The notes: a model not told the origin generated them from the letters alone. Counted from the first letter of the stretch, positions 11,691-59,447 are shown. The stretch: 64,000 nt of DNA from Achatina immaculata (GCA_009760885.1 CM019701.1:35602697-35666696); one strand, 5' to 3'. Translations and numbers: made by a program.

Positions 11691-12439
11691 TGCGGCGTCC
11701 GCCCACAGCGCGGCCGATCATGCAACTCCTTATTTAGTGGAGATTCTTTGATTCTTTAAACTTCTGTCGACTGCATTAACTTCCACACACATCACATAGA
11801 CAATGTTCGCAAGTTTCATTCTCTGCAACGAGAAATTCTTACAAATTCGCTGCTTACACGCTCCATTTCAACGGTTAAGGGCAGCCATATTCTTTGGCCG
11901 GTTGCTGTGCTCACACAACTGGCACATGCCATATTTAAAGTGTGCAAAATATCATGCTTCATTATTAGCTGGGAAAAATACGATGTTGTGCCCCTCGCAG
12001 GTTATTTTTACTACTTTAAATAATTTTACTACTTTTGGCACCGGCTATACCGACAGAGTAACATGTGCATGGGCAGCAAAAATGGGACAAACCGAAAACA
12101 AATTATTTTACACAAAAATAACACATTTGACCATGCTTGTGAGCCACATGCCTAGAATCAGAAGAGACTTATTAGACAATTAATGAACCAACAGGGCGCG
12201 GATATATCATAAATTCGTGGACAGAATAGAAATAAGAAACAGGAAGAAAATCGTGGGAGTTCACAGGAAATGTTTAACGCTTCAAATTAACTGTTATATT
12301 TGATAGTGTTATGTCTAGGCCTGTTGGAAAATGAATTGATTCATTTCAAAATGAATTTTTCACAGCCATAAAACAGGCGGCTTATATAATGTAGGAAGCG
12401 AAATATGTTACAGACTGTACTCTAGATGTACATCAAAAT
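11691..12439. other. Region between two mariner fragments, nothing certain
   Basis: A plus-strand open frame of 126 codons lies at 11803-12183 but has no recognisable domain. The position between two inverted mariner fragments suggests transposon-derived DNA. I saw no terminal repeats. Confidence 0.35.
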
Positions 12440-13005
12440 GTACAATTAAACACTATTTGTAATGCAAATCGATCGAAGACATTAGAGATGTTTTCCTACA
12501 CAGCAATGGACGCAGATCGACTGAAGATGGCAGACCATCCACCTTCGACGTAGATGAGACCGTGCCACGTTTGCGAGATACCACCGCACAAACAGATGTC
12601 TAAGAAGGAATAAGCAGTTGCTACTTGCCATAAACTTTATAAGCGAAGATTTGACTAAGAGACGTCGGCAAAACTCACACTGGATTTGCATACGAGCAAA
12701 GGAAGATCGCGGGTCAATTTCCACTGACTTGCACGATCATATCAATAATCATTAGGTGACTGACGCTGGGTGGTACAGCTATGGATCTAAAAAAGCTAAC
12801 ATCACCCGAGTGACTGAAGATGGCCCGACAGATTACAATGTCCAAACCGTGTTGTTCAGGTTCTTCGGGAGTGATGAATATGTCCCTAAATGGCAGCAAT
12901 CCTGCAACGTCTCAACCACTATGTACGCTGACATTGCCCAAAGAAGTGCCAATATCGGCAATTGGATTCATCACTATGACAATACACCTGCACACAGATA
13001 GGTTT
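12440..13005 (+). mobile_element. Mariner-family transposase fragment (plus)
   Basis: The DNA-binding part reads MADHPPSTST near 12525-12555. The catalytic core follows: VTDAGWYSYGSKKANI at 12757-12805, where a mariner would have DETWxYxYDPETK, and NWIHHYDNTPAHR at 12962-13000, corresponding to the HHDNAPAH box. The first catalytic Asp region is changed, and several stops lie between the DNA-binding and catalytic parts. It differs from the minus-strand fragment at 11240-11690 in sequence type, so two separate insertions are likely. Confidence 0.75.
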
Positions 13006-13169
13006 GTCTGCCAAGACAAAGGGGTCTTGGGTGGAAACATCATATTTCTTTGCTTCAAACTGTCTAAAACTCACTTTTTGGTCTCAGGTTTGGAAACAAA
13101 TCACATGTGCTTCTACACAAGGAGACTACAGTAGGAACCCAGTATGCAGGAACCCAGTATTTAGTTGTA

Positions 13170-14445
13170 CATCACACAAAAAGGTAACCGTGGTTTGTTT
13201 TGTTTATTTAGTATTGTTTTATTTCTTTCTTTTAATTTCTTTCTTATGAGTATGTCTTTTGTTTTGTTTGTTATGTTCATTACTTGGATGTTGTTTTGTT
13301 ATATTGATTTCTATCTTTTGCTTATGATCATTTCACTGTTTTATTTATTATGCTAATTTATTTGATTTGTTTGTTATTTTAATTTCTTTGTTTTGTTTGT
13401 TCTGTTTATTACCTTTTTTTGCTCATGTTTATTTCTGTCTTTACTTTTGTTATTTTTATTTATTTGATTTGTTCATTGTTTTCTCTTGCTTGTTTTGTTC
13501 ATATCTTAGTTTGTTTCTGATGTTCAATTCTTGGTTTCCTTGTTATGTTCATTTCTTTGTTTTATTTGTTGTGTTTATTCCTTTGTTCTCTCTGTTTTGT
13601 TTGTTGTTTTCAGTTCTTTGTTCTATCTGTTGTAATCATTTCACTGTTTTTATTTCTTCCTTATTTTGTTTCTAATGTTCATTCTTTGTTTTCTTTGATG
13701 TGTTAATTTCTTTGTGACGTTCATTCTATTTTGTTCGTATGTTTCTTTATTTGTTTTGTCACGTTCATTTCTTTTTTTTTTTTGCTTGTTACATTCATTT
13801 CTTTATTTTTTTAAGTTCATTTCTTTGTTTTGTCTCTTGTGTTTCTCCTTTGTTTTGTTTTTTTCTTTCTTTTCTTGTGTTTATTGTTTTATTTTTTTCT
13901 TTGTTATATTCATTTCTTTGTTTTGTTTATTATGTTCATTTCTTTGTTATTTTTGTTTGTTTTGACTGTTATATTTGTTTCTATGTTGTCTCATGTTTCT
14001 TTTCTTTTATGTTTATTTCTTTGCTTTGTTATGTTCATGTTTTTTGTTTTCTTTGTTATGTTCATTTCTATATTATGCTGTGTTCATTTCTCTTTTTTTT
14101 GTTTTTCATGAGTTTGTTTTATTTGTGTTTGTAATGTACATTGCTGTGTTTTGTTTGTTGTATTAATTTCTTTGGTTCGTTCCTTATGCTTTCTTTTCTT
14201 TGTTATATATAAGTTTTGTTATGTTATTTATTTGTATTTCTTTGTTTTTATGTATTGTGTATTTGTTTTGTTTCTTATTTTGATTTCTTTGTTTTGTCTG
14301 TTCCTTTGTTTTATTTTACGTGTTTGTTTTGTTTTTTTCTTTAGTTTTGTATGTCTTGTTTGTTGCTTTATTTTGTTTTATTTATTTTTTTTTCTTGATT
14401 CTTTTCTTTCTTTTCGCTTTTTTCTACATCTGAGGCGTTTCATTA
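13170..14445. repeat. T/G-rich minisatellite-like tract
   Basis: About 1.3 kb of degenerate repeats around the words TTTGTTTTGTTTGTTATG and TTCATTTCTTTG, recurring at irregular 20-30 bp spacing. The strand is strongly T-rich with G as second base and almost no A-runs. Long overlapping open frames rich in Phe, Leu and Cys result from the composition and are not genes. Confidence 0.8.
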
Positions 14446-14639
14446 CAATGATAAAAAACATTTTGATTAAGGATCTCATACTAAGTACGAGCTGAAATTA
14501 GAAAAGCCATCTGACATTAAGCCACTTTCAGTTCATCACAGATTGTGTTATGTATGTCAGCAAATTAAACAGAAGAATGGATTTACTAAATAATCAAGAA
14601 AGTTACTAAGTAATCAATAAAGTTGTTCAGCAATCTGTA

Positions 14640-14881
14640 AAATAAAGGACCTAGCTCTGCTGCTGATCCTGGGGCATGCCCAAAGATATTTGACCCTTGA
14701 TGTCAGGATTTCCTTCAGTGCTTTTAGGGACATGACGAATGGGATTTGCGACCATTGCCTTGGCTACTACTTGGATTTGAACAGGTCGAATTTGTCCATC
14801 TTGAAGAGGCCCTCTGGTTTGACCCTCGTTAATAGCTTGGTGACTTTGTTGTTAACGTTGACTCTGGCATGGCCTGCACAG

Positions 14882-14912
<31 letters not shown>

Positions 14913-16130
14913 CATGTGATGTGTGTTTGATGTAGGATTTATTAATTATTTCTTGCTATTCACTTCTCAGGTTAGTGCTATAAGACAACCTGATTTTTTC
15001 TGTTACAGCATCTGACCACTTTCATCCTTCATGTTGTCACCATTCTTTATTCTAGATTTATTGTTCATCCTTCTGTGCAGTTGCTAAAACTTTTGGAGGG
15101 CTTTATCTTTCACTACCTCCTCCAAAGTCCTCCAAGCACTGTCTTTTTGATTCTACAGAGAGAGCTTTGAAGGTATATGTATGTATGCAAGTATCTTTCA
15201 CAACTTTTCACTTTTCTCCTTTCATCATTTTTCTTCTGCCATTGTTTTGTTAGGATGTGTTTCATCTCCTTTCCAGTTTCCTCTGTCCACCATGGGGGTT
15301 GATGGAAGCCCTCTCTTTCCCAGATTACTCATGCTCTATCCAGCACAGTGATCTGAATGCGGATGTGGGCATATGGTGTTTAGTTATTCTCACTGAGCAT
15401 GGTAAGTGGTTGCTGCTATAGTAGGATAATGCCTCCCAGTGAATGCTCCATCTTGCCTGAGCGGACACCAAAGTCAGGTCAATATAAATTTGAATCGGAC
15501 TCAAATGGCCAGTCATCATCTTTTCAGGACAGACAGGTTAGTCAGAGCATTTATCCAGTGCATGTCCCTGAGCACTGCTGGTAAGATTGCCATTGTTGTC
15601 CACTTCAAGCGCTGAAGTCATCGCAGATTATCAGCTCCTCCAGGTCCTCAAGAAAGCTATAGTTTTCTTCATTTGTTAAGGAGTTTTACTGACATAGATA
15701 TTAACAGTACTCCATGTACTGTCGCTCTGTGATCTGGATTCCCTTTAATGAATGACTTTGTCATTCCCCCATTCTTTTACATTCAGTACGGAGTGTGGAA
15801 AATCTTTTCTGATTAGAATGGCCTGCATGTTTGATTCATTGGATTAGCGTAGCAGATGTATCTGGGACAGTCTGTGTCTGGAAGAGAATATCAACCTCGT
15901 ACAGGAGGTGTCCATTTCTGCTTTCTTTTGTTTGGCACTCCTGCAGTTCCAGTATCAAATCTTTGTCACTGTTCTACACCAATGCCGCCTCTTATTTCTG
16001 TCTGATGTGTCTCTTCGCATCAATTTCTGGAACGAGGGTTCATTTGGGCACAAATGTGTAGATGGTGCCGCTGTTTTTCCTATCCTGAAAATGTCTGTTC
16101 ATCTTTAGGCGCTGTTCTTTTCACTGCTGG
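14640..16130 (-). mobile_element. LINE-H group copy: endonuclease part and C-terminus
   Basis: Read on the minus strand, the endonuclease lies at about 16100-15230. It includes LEELIICDDFSA near 15640, corresponding to the LIICGDFNA motif with Asp and Asn, and DDDWPFESDSNLYRPDFGV-like residues near 15500. The segment at 14900-14640 is related to the C-terminal end of this LINE group, also seen at 24290-24480 and 62450-62670. The RT and RNase H in between are missing, so the copy is either internally deleted or two fragments. A TA/T microsatellite sits at 14881-14912. All frames are broken. Confidence 0.65.
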
Positions 16131-16635
16131 ACTCGGGTATCAGTTGTGCAGTATGTGTTTTGACTTCATATCAAAACGTGGCCATAAGGTCACTGACACA
16201 GAAAAATATTTAAAATTCCTCAATGCGGATTCGCAGTGAACTGCTACATACCTATGTAAACGGACACATTCGGGCACAAAAGCTGGTCAAATCGATGTCA
16301 AAAACATCTCATGGCTTGACTTAATAACACACAGTTTACTCGTCCTTGTGCGCTTGCCATCTTGGCCATTCTGAGAACTTGCTTCAACACATTCGTATTT
16401 TTTTTTCCATGATCTCCTAAGACTTATTCACACAGACACTAGTTTTAAAGAGACTCAATTTCGCAGATGCAGGGAAATCAAAGGAAAAAAAATACTGAAA
16501 TATTTTCAAATTATAAAACAAGTCAGAAAATTATGAAACACTAGTCACTGCATGCTTATAATAAAGTGCTATATAATGATATTAACAATTGAATTTCATT
16601 GTATAGAAAGCATCTGTGAGAATTTTATGCTACAG

Positions 16636-17860
16636 TACGAGAGGCGTTTGGTAAGTAAAGTAAATTTAAATGAGCAATTCAATTAGCAATGTCACGCCTG
16701 GAAAGCACCATTATTCAGACTACATTATGCAAAATTTTACCAAATGACGATGTGCTGTTAATGTTCAAAAGTCGTTTGAATTGAGTTCTATATAGTGATA
16801 AAACATTTTTGAATAAAGATGTGGATGGCCTTACAAATCAAAGTGGAGTTGGGTGAAGTTCATGAGGACTCTGGAAGGCTGTTTATTTCTGGATAAATGA
16901 GTCTGAACGTGGCCCATAAGGGACTGAAAATAAAGTACACTTTGGATGCCCTGTGGAGGTCACCATGCCGGAAATCGTTAAAAAAATCAAAAGTATCATT
17001 ATGAAAGATCACTGAGTGAATATGTGCGAGACTGTAAGCATCTCAAATTAATGAGTTCTTAAGATTCTGCATTAAAAAATTGCACATGAAAAAGTTGTGT
17101 GTGTGAAGGGTGCTGTGCTTATTGACTGTCGACCAAAAACGCATGCAAAAGGACATTTCAATGCAGTGTTTGTCGATATTTAACTGCAATTTGCAGGACT
17201 TGTTATGTCGATTCATAACTGTGAATGAAACACTACAATCTGAATGTAATCAGCAGTTTAAGCAGTGGGCTATGAATGGCGAAAGTACACAGAAGGCAAA
17301 GACTGTTCTATTGGCTGATAAGGTGATGGCCATTGTTTTTTGGGATTCCAAAGGAATAATTCTGATTGACTATTTGGAGAAAATCGTGTACTCTGGCGAA
17401 GCATAATAGCCAATGTCAGTCGGCCCGGCATCTGATGATGATGATGATTTGGAGAAAGGTAAAACAATAACAAGAGACTTATGCAATACTGTTGGGCCAT
17501 CTGAAAGAAGAGCTCTAACAAATGGCCAAAATTTGGGCGCCAAAAAATAAAAAAAGTATTCCTTCACCAATAAATCAATTTTTTTTATGGCAAAATTGTA
17601 TGAATTAGGCTTTCAGATGATTCTTCATTTACCCTGTTCTCCAGACTTTGCCCTGTGTGACTTTTTTCCTGTTTCCAAACTTGAAAGTATTGATAGGAGA
17701 GAAGCAATTCTTGTCAAATGATGTCACTGCTGCCGTAAACTCGTATTTGGTGCCTTTGAGAAAACTACTTCACCAATGGAATGAAAAAGATGGAAAGCCG
17801 CTGGACCAAGCCTTCGATGGAAACTGTTAAGAAATAACATCAATTTTGCCAGTGGTACCA
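16636..17860 (+). mobile_element. Mariner transposon, decayed, with 5' terminal repeat
   Basis: A TA followed by CGAGAGGCGTTTGGTAAG at 16638-16655 fits a mariner terminal inverted repeat. The transposase then reads LLTVDQKRMQKDISMQCL at 17110-17180, CRFITVNETLQSECNQQ near 17210-17260 (VNET in place of VDET, so the first catalytic Asp is lost), VMAIVFWDSKGIILIDYLEK at 17320-17380 and, after a nested insertion, HLPCSPDFALCDFF near 17625-17670. Stops are frequent. The HDNAPAH segment is missing by deletion near 17540. I did not find the 3' terminal repeat. Confidence 0.88.
17383..17446 (+). mobile_element. LINE-C tail, 64-bp insertion in mariner
   Basis: Only the last ~64 bp of LINE-C are present: GTGTACTCTGGCGAAGCATA to the (ATG)n tail. 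The insert is flanked by an 11-bp target-site duplication ATTTGGAGAAA at 17372-17382 and 17447-17457. Removing the insert and one duplicate restores the mariner reading LEKGKTIT. This shows LINE-C was active after the mariner arrived. Confidence 0.93.
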
Positions 17861-17949
17861 TCGCTATGACCACAGACAGTATAACAATGGAGGTGATGGC
17901 AGTAATGAAAGCATTCATATGACTGGAGTCACAAGACTACACCCTGTCT

Positions 17950-18390
17950 GAATATTAATTGATTCAATGAGTATGATCTGGAAGGTCGAGGCAGATTTCG
18001 TATACAGGCAGTGGCTTGAGTCATTGCAGAAATCAATGATTTGTAGTCACCTTCATCTATGTTCCTGGGCACATGGGCATCCAGGGAAATAAGAGAGTTC
18101 GTAGACTGGCTGATCATCTGGATCGAGCTGATATTGTTATCTCAGAGAGATAAGCAAAGTGGAGGACTTTGAGGACAGTGAATCTACATTGGTGTTCAGA
18201 CTGAAAGAGCTGGGAATACAGATTGGCATGGCCAGAAACTAGAGGCATAGTGGACATGCGAGACAACTACAACTAGTTAACCAACACAGGACAGGGACTA
18301 TCAGCCACAGGACACTGATAGATATGTCAAGTGGGAGGGGGGCCTCTGAGCACCTATGGACAATTCCAGAGTGCAATGATGATGACTAGA
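17950..18390 (+). mobile_element. RNase H-type LINE, 3' fragment
   Basis: Contains the last part of an RNase H domain: VTFIYVPGHMGIQGNKRV near 18050-18100, then RRLADHLDRADIV. Near 18340-18380 is GASEHLWTIPECND, the same C-terminal EHLWxCPxC-type motif as at 24400 and 62530. It is plus-strand, 5'-truncated and broken. It lies just downstream of the CAPS2-like gene's stop codon. Confidence 0.75.
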
Positions 18391-18498
18391 TCATAAACTA
18401 TCAATTCTTCCTAAATAACGGTGTTTTATCTAGCTTTTTCACCTTAATAATCAAACGACTCTCATAAATGTTTGTAACAATTCACAGCAATCAGCTCT

Positions 18499-53104
<34,606 letters not shown>

Positions 53105-56100
53105 GAGTATGTTTGTTAGTCTTACATCTTTCCCGTGCCATTAAACATCATATAGGGCATAGTAGTTTGCCAAGTTCTGCTCAGTGAGCTTTTCAATTTT
53201 ATCAAGGGATTTATGCTTCCTACTGGGTCCTACTTTTTAAACAACATCCAAGAAGACTTTACACATGGACATCACCTGATGGGAAAAGAATCAAATAGAT
53301 TATATTTTAGTGCAAAGAAGGTGGAGATCAAGTATAACATCAGCAAAAACTCTACCAGGTGCTGATTGTGACACGGACCATGAGTTATTAATAGCAGACA
53401 TGAAGATAAAGATAAAAAAGACAGTTACGGGATCAAGACCACTCCACTTTGATCTTACAAAAATACCAGAACAATACAGTATAGAAGTGAACCGTTTCGA
53501 AATCCTGACGGCTGTACAGGAGGAGATGACACCAGATGAATTGGTTATGCAGGCCAGAGATATCTTAATAACAACAGCTAAAGACATGGTTCCATTAAAG
53601 AAAACACAAAAGAATGGATGCATTATAGCAGGCACACTAGAACTGATAAAACAACATAGAGAAATGAGGTGACAAACAACAACAAAAAGAAACATAAATC
53701 TTTAACAAAAGAAGTACAAAGAAACATAAGAAAGGACAAAAAACAATACATACAAGATTGTTGTGAAAAAATAGAAGGACATCAGAAGTGTGGAAGAAAC
53801 AGTGAAATGTTTAAAGAAATGAAGACATTGACGAGAAATGTCACACCTAAGCTAAATGTAATTTGTGACAGAGACAGAGAAAATTCTAGAAAGATGGAAG
53901 GAATATTGCAGAATATTGTATGAAACAACTGTCTATGAAAGCAGAAATCAACAGTGTGAATTATTATTGGAGGAGAAAGAATGTGAACTGACAATAGAAG
54001 CAGTTTTATGAGCAATAAAGAATCTGAAAAATGGTAAATCACCAGGATGTGATGAGATAACCGCTGAATTTATTAAAGCAGGACGAAAGGAATGTGCAAC
54101 AATCTATCATGCACTATGTAAAAAGATATTGTATTCAGATATTTGGTGTCAAAAAAGCATAACCTGAAATTATGCACAAACTACAGAACTGTTGCCCTGA
54201 TTAATCATGCTAGTAAAATTCTGTTAAAAATCATAATGGGTAGACTTCATAAGATAATAGAAGAAGAAGTCAATATGGTCCAAGCTGGTTTTAGGCAAGG
54301 AAGAGGATCAAGAGATCATATATTCAATATAAGATTAATAACAGAGAAATGAAGAGAGTTTAATGTGAATCTATATTTAGCCTTTATAGACTACTCAAAG
54401 GCATTTGACCTTGTACAACACCAGAAACTTTGGGAAATAATAATGGAAAAAATGGGATTTCCAACACATTTGATACAATTAATATCACTGCTGTCACAAG
54501 CAGCAGTAAGAATAAATGGTGAAACAACAATATGGTTTGACATAAAACAAGGGGTTCATCAGGGGTGCATATTGTCACCTTACTTATTTAACTTGTATAC
54601 TGAAAATACAATGAGGAATGTTAGAGAAGATGTAGACAAAGAATATTACGATGCCATAACAATTGGAGGTTATGAAATACCAGAGATTAGATATGCTGAT
54701 GACACAATATTACTGTCCACAACTCAGAAAGGAATGGAAAAACTAATTATGTCAGTCTGTAAGAACAGCGAAGAGCAAAATCTCTATCTTAATGTAAAGA
54801 AAACTAAATTGATGACAACTGACAAAACAAACAAGGCAGCTGAAACATGAATCAATGAGGAAAACTGGAAGAAGTGGAGAATTTTGAATATTTTAGATCA
54901 CTACTAACTAGTAATGGAGATAATTGAGGAAAATTAAAAGGAGGACATCTACTGCTCTTCAGAAAGTAAAACAACCAAAGAATCTGTGGAGAGGAACGGA
55001 AAGAACTACAAAAATAAGATTTTTAAGGGCATGCATCTTTCAAATTGCAACATATGCCTGTGAGACATTGACACTTAACAAAACAGCTGAGAAACACATA
55101 AATGCCTTTGAATGTAAATGCTACAGAAGAGTTCTTCAAATATCATGGACACAAAAAAGAACAAATATATCTATACTACAAGAACTTAATATTGAAAAAG
55201 GTTGACTAGTAAAAATGATTAAAGAGAGAAAACTTAAATATTTTGGACACATTAAACATCATGATATTCTAGAGAAAACCATCTTGGTGGGGTGCATGAT
55301 GAGAAAAAGAAAGATGGGAAGACCAAGGTGAAGATGGCTGCAAGACATCGTTGATGATCTGCAGATGGATGCATTAGGCCATCTTGCTCACAAGTGAGAG
55401 GCCTACAGGAGTGCTGTTAGGGAGGCAAAGTTCTGCAAGGGACATGCAAATGAATGAATGAATTTGGCCTACCTTAAAAATCCCCTCTTTAGGGTTTCAC
55501 GTGGTCAACCTCTTTTTCTTTGATCTATTGTGTTCCACTTGATAACTTGTTTTGGGATTCTCTGATTGTTTCTTCTCATCACATGATCAATATATGTGCA
55601 CCTTATTTTTCTGATCAACATGACTCAGGTTGTTGCTTCCTCATTTGCCTTATCTCTACATTGTTCTTGAATTCATTCCACTTTATACTGAATATTATCC
55701 TTAGGCATTTGTTTTCAAAAGAGTCTAATTTCTTGTCTATTTATTTAGTTGTTTTCCAGCTTTCGCATGCATAAATGAAGGTGGATATTACATTTGAATT
55801 GAATAATCTTAGTTTGGTTTTTTGAGTTATGTTCTCAAGATTCTTGAAGGTCAATGCTGCTTTTACAATCCAATTCTAACTTCCTTTCTGGTGTCAACAT
55901 CCTGGTCTATGTAGATGCTGAGGTATGCAAATTGGTGTACTTCTTCAACAGCTGTTCCCTCTACATTTCTTTTTCCTTCTTGATTAATGGGAAGTTTCAT
56001 TATTTTGGTCTGTTCCTTGTTAATTTCAAATACCATTTCGCTAGTTAGTGAAGACATGGTATCTGTTTTTTCTTGCATCGAATTCACATTGTTACTGATA

Positions 56101-57390
56101 AGAGTATGTCATCAGCAAAATCAAGATCTTCTAGTTGGGTCCCATGTACCCAATCAAAGACCATTTTACCTGTGCAACATTTTTTCATTATGAAGTCTAT
56201 GGCAATTCCAAAAACCAAGGAAGAAAGTATACATCAATGTTTCACGCTCATTTCAACCTGGAACCATTCACTCGTTCCTTCTTCTGTGTTGACTGCACAA
56301 ATATATCTGTTGTAGAGATCCTTAATGATGTTGACAGTTTTAGAATAGAATACCAATTCTATATAGTCTTAAAATTATCCACAATGAATCTTTGTATATG
56401 CCATCAAATGCCTTTTTAAAGTCTATGAAGTTCAGGATAAGTGGTTTTTGCTTTTCAGTATGATCTTCAAGTATTATTTTTAGAATGAAGATCTGGTCAA
56501 GACAGTTTCTTCCTTTCTGAAATCTGCATTGTTCTTCTCTCATTGCAGCATTCACTATATCTTTAATTCTGTTTATAATAAATTTGCAAAGAACTTTTGG
56601 CACAGCTGATAGTAAGGTTACTCCTCTTCAATTATTGCAGTTGCTGTGGTTGCTTTTTTTTTTTTTTTTGTACTTTAACAATGATTCGTTTTTTTCCACT
56701 TTTAGTGGATGTTTTCTTCTTTCCAAACTTTATTAAACATTCTCTTATGTTGTCACTGTTAATAGCTTTTAACATTTTAGCTGTTATTTCATCTTCACCT
56801 GTAAGTGTGTTGTTAGCCATTAGCTTCACTACTGTTTCAATTTCATTCAATGTAATTTCATCTAGGGTGACATTTAGTTGTGGGACTGGTAAGTCAGTTT
56901 CATGGTCTATTAATTCTTTTGGGTGTGGTTGCTTAAGTAATTCTTGGAAGTGTTCAGCCTATCTTTGTATTTGGTCTTTACTTGATGTGAATAGGGTGCC
57001 AGTGTTGCTAAAGATTGGTCTTTCTTTGGATATAATACTACCCGTTAGCCTCTTTTGTATGTTATATATAGAGTTTTGATGTCTCCTGTTTTTGCTGATT
57101 TCTCTGCTTCTTTTGCCATATTGTCTATGTATTCTCTTATCTCTTCTAGCTGAACTTTTTACTTTATTGTCTAGTTCTTTGAATTTTGTTTTTGCCAAAT
57201 CTTTTCCAAGAATTATCTTTACATTCAACATGGCTAATCTGGCTGCTCATCTTTCATGTAAGTATTTTCATATGTTTTCTGATTTGCAGTCCAGCGCTTG
57301 CTTTTGTTGCTGTGATTATGACTGTGCTGTAATAATTCCATAATTCATCTATATCTATCTCCTCTATCTCACTGAGTGCTGTGAAATGAT
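53105..57390 (-). mobile_element. LINE-F, split by LINE-A (55457-57390 and 53105-53231)
   Basis: Read on the minus strand from 57390: the linker (EEIDIDELWNYYSTVI, then IIPRIIFT-region), RT start with NNWRG-type residues near 56640, KVLCKFIINRIKDIVNAAMR near 56600-56540, CRFQKGRNCLDQIFILKIIL near 56530-56460 and FADDILLSVTM-like sequence near 56110. The C-terminal domain is at 55790-55470, and, after the LINE-A insert, the last ~125 bp at 53105-53231. Many frame breaks. Confidence 0.85.
53232..55456 (+). mobile_element. LINE-A, 5'-truncated, inside LINE-F
   Basis: Starts in the endonuclease at LFKQHPRRLYTW-equivalent sequence; the rest of the endonuclease (GADCDTDHELLIADMKIKIK) is open from 53310. 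RT: VHQGCILSPYLFNLYTENTM at 54550-54610 and IRYADDTILLSTTQ at 54686-54730. A deletion removes YLDQ near 54495. C-terminal domain at 54924-55350 and the tail ATGCAAATGAATGAATGAAT at 55444-55463. Possible short flanking duplication CCTAC. Close to 42004-45337 in sequence. Confidence 0.9.
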
Positions 57391-57959
57391 TGGCTTGCTA
57401 ATAGTTCCTATCAAATGTTGGTTGCTTACTATGTGTTTTCTGTCACACAGTTCAGATTTCCTGCCAGCACCCTTAATTTGTCCTAGCTCCAGCTATGATA
57501 GTATTCTCCTAATTGATGTATTGGTACTCAGGAAACAATTAATAAAGTGAATACCCTTCATTGAAAGGCATCTTAGTTAAAGGCGTAGTCAAGGATCTTG
57601 AGATAAGTTTGCAGCATGAAAAACTGGGTGGGTAAGTTATGGTATAAATACCACTCAAGATTAGCTTAAGGTGGACCCTTACTTGCTTTGGAGAGCATTA
57701 CTATGTTTTGATTAGAAGAATGTCTTGTTTTGGATCTACTGAGTTTTTCAGTAGTAACAGTTTCTGGTAGAGGCAGTTTAGGTTAAGATGAAGTGGTTAG
57801 TTTTGAGACAGTTTGAAGAATTTGTTGTTAGAAGAGTTTTTTCTGTTGGAATAAGTATGTCTTATTTTTGGTTGCAAGTAAATTGTAAGGTTTCTTTCCA
57901 CATGGCGTTGAATATTTCATGCTGGGAATTGTCACTGTAAATCTTTTTTTACAGCAATC
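57391..57959. other. Unassigned region
   Basis: Lies between the 5' end of a LINE-F copy and the 3' end of LINE-H. No coding signature was recognised. Part may be LINE-H 3' untranslated sequence. Confidence 0.4.
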
Positions 57960-59155
57960 TCTTCACAACTACATTGTTCTTCCATTCCGGCTCTTCATTT
58001 TCCTGTGATATTCCAAAACAGCTTTAGCAATGATATCCTTGTCAATTCTCAGCCTGCCATTTATTTTAGCCTGTACAGCAAGTCTATCTACCACTTCACT
58101 GCCATGTAGTCCAGCATGCCCTGGACAATAAAGCCATGTTAGGCTCCTCACAGTTGACTGGCTTAACAGATTAATATATTCCTTTGAAATTAATTTTGTT
58201 TTCTCTGTCTTACAAAACATACTCTGTGAATCAGTCACAATGACAACATGAACAACATCATGGGCAACTAGCTATTCCAACGCCATTGACAAAGCCCATT
58301 CCTATGCTTGATGTGGTGACTCCATGGTGCCCGAATCCTATGCCATTAATTCTTCCACTGTGGTAGACAACAAAAAAACCCCAACCACTTCTATTGTTCT
58401 GAATCATTGAGCCATCTGTATATATTACCATGTCTGAAGACCCACAGTGATGCTGGATGAGATCTTGAACCCAAATTTCAACTACCCCCATGCCTAGTCT
58501 CTACATTTGCAGGCCTTCCATATAATAACCTTTGCTTGCTGAAATTGGTCCTGTATCCACAACCAGTCATCACTTTTAGGCATCTCATCTAGATCCACAC
58601 TGACATTATTGTATCCTCAGCCTAAGCCATCCAGGATCTGTCTCATTTGATGCATCTTCTCTTTACCAACCCCAGCTCCTTATGGAGAGGATAGTCCTTA
58701 ATCTTCAACATGGTCATTAATGATATCACAGAAAACTTCCCAAAATACACTTCCAAAGCCCTACATGGTGATGACTTCTCTGTTTGGAGTGCTGCTGGGA
58801 AACTAACAACACTAAAAACCAGAATACTGGCAACACTAAACAGCATTGAATCCTGGGCAGCAAACTCGAATGTCCAAATTAACACCTCCAAAACAACTGC
58901 AATCTCCTTATCCACCAAGGATGAAAGGGTAAACCTACAAATGTAAGGAAAAGACCTGCCTTATGAAGATAATTCAACCTATCTTGCACTAAAACTGGAC
59001 AAAAGTCTTATCTGGAAGCCATATCTCAGGGACACTGAAAAAAAGCAACCAAGAAGCTTTCTATTATAAAAAAAAAACAAAAAAACTAGCAGACACAAAC
59101 TTGGTGGGTGGGGAGGGGCAAACAGCAATATTTTAAAACATGTCTATACAGGCAC

Positions 59156-59447
59156 CAGATGAAACCACTGACAACAATTATTGAGGAAAGACACTGGCGA
59201 TGGTTGGGACATGTGCTCCGAATGACTGACAACTCACTACCAAAAATAGCACTAAGATGGACACCACAGGGGAACAGAAGTAAAGGTAGACCAAAAGAGA
59301 CATGGAGAAGAACAACAGAAAGGATGTTGAGCAATAGAGGGCTCACCTGGGCAAGAGCAAAAAAAAAGGCAAAGGACAGGCATTTGTGGAAAACCCTTGC
59401 GGAAGCCCCATGTGCCCTGGGCACTTACGGTTCAGAGAGAGAGAGAG
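59156..59447 (+). mobile_element. LINE-B, 292-bp insertion in LINE-G
   Basis: Only the C-terminal end: RWLGHVLRMTDNSLPKIALR and SKGRPKETWRRTTERMLSNR, with the (GA)n tail. Flanked by the 10-bp target-site duplication ATACAGGCAC at 59146-59155 and 59448-59457. The reading frame is open throughout. Confidence 0.94.

Noticed and set aside
13165..14495. Several overlapping open frames rich in Phe, Leu and Cys that look like membrane proteins
   Set aside because: They arise from degenerate T/G repeats, and every frame is similarly open.
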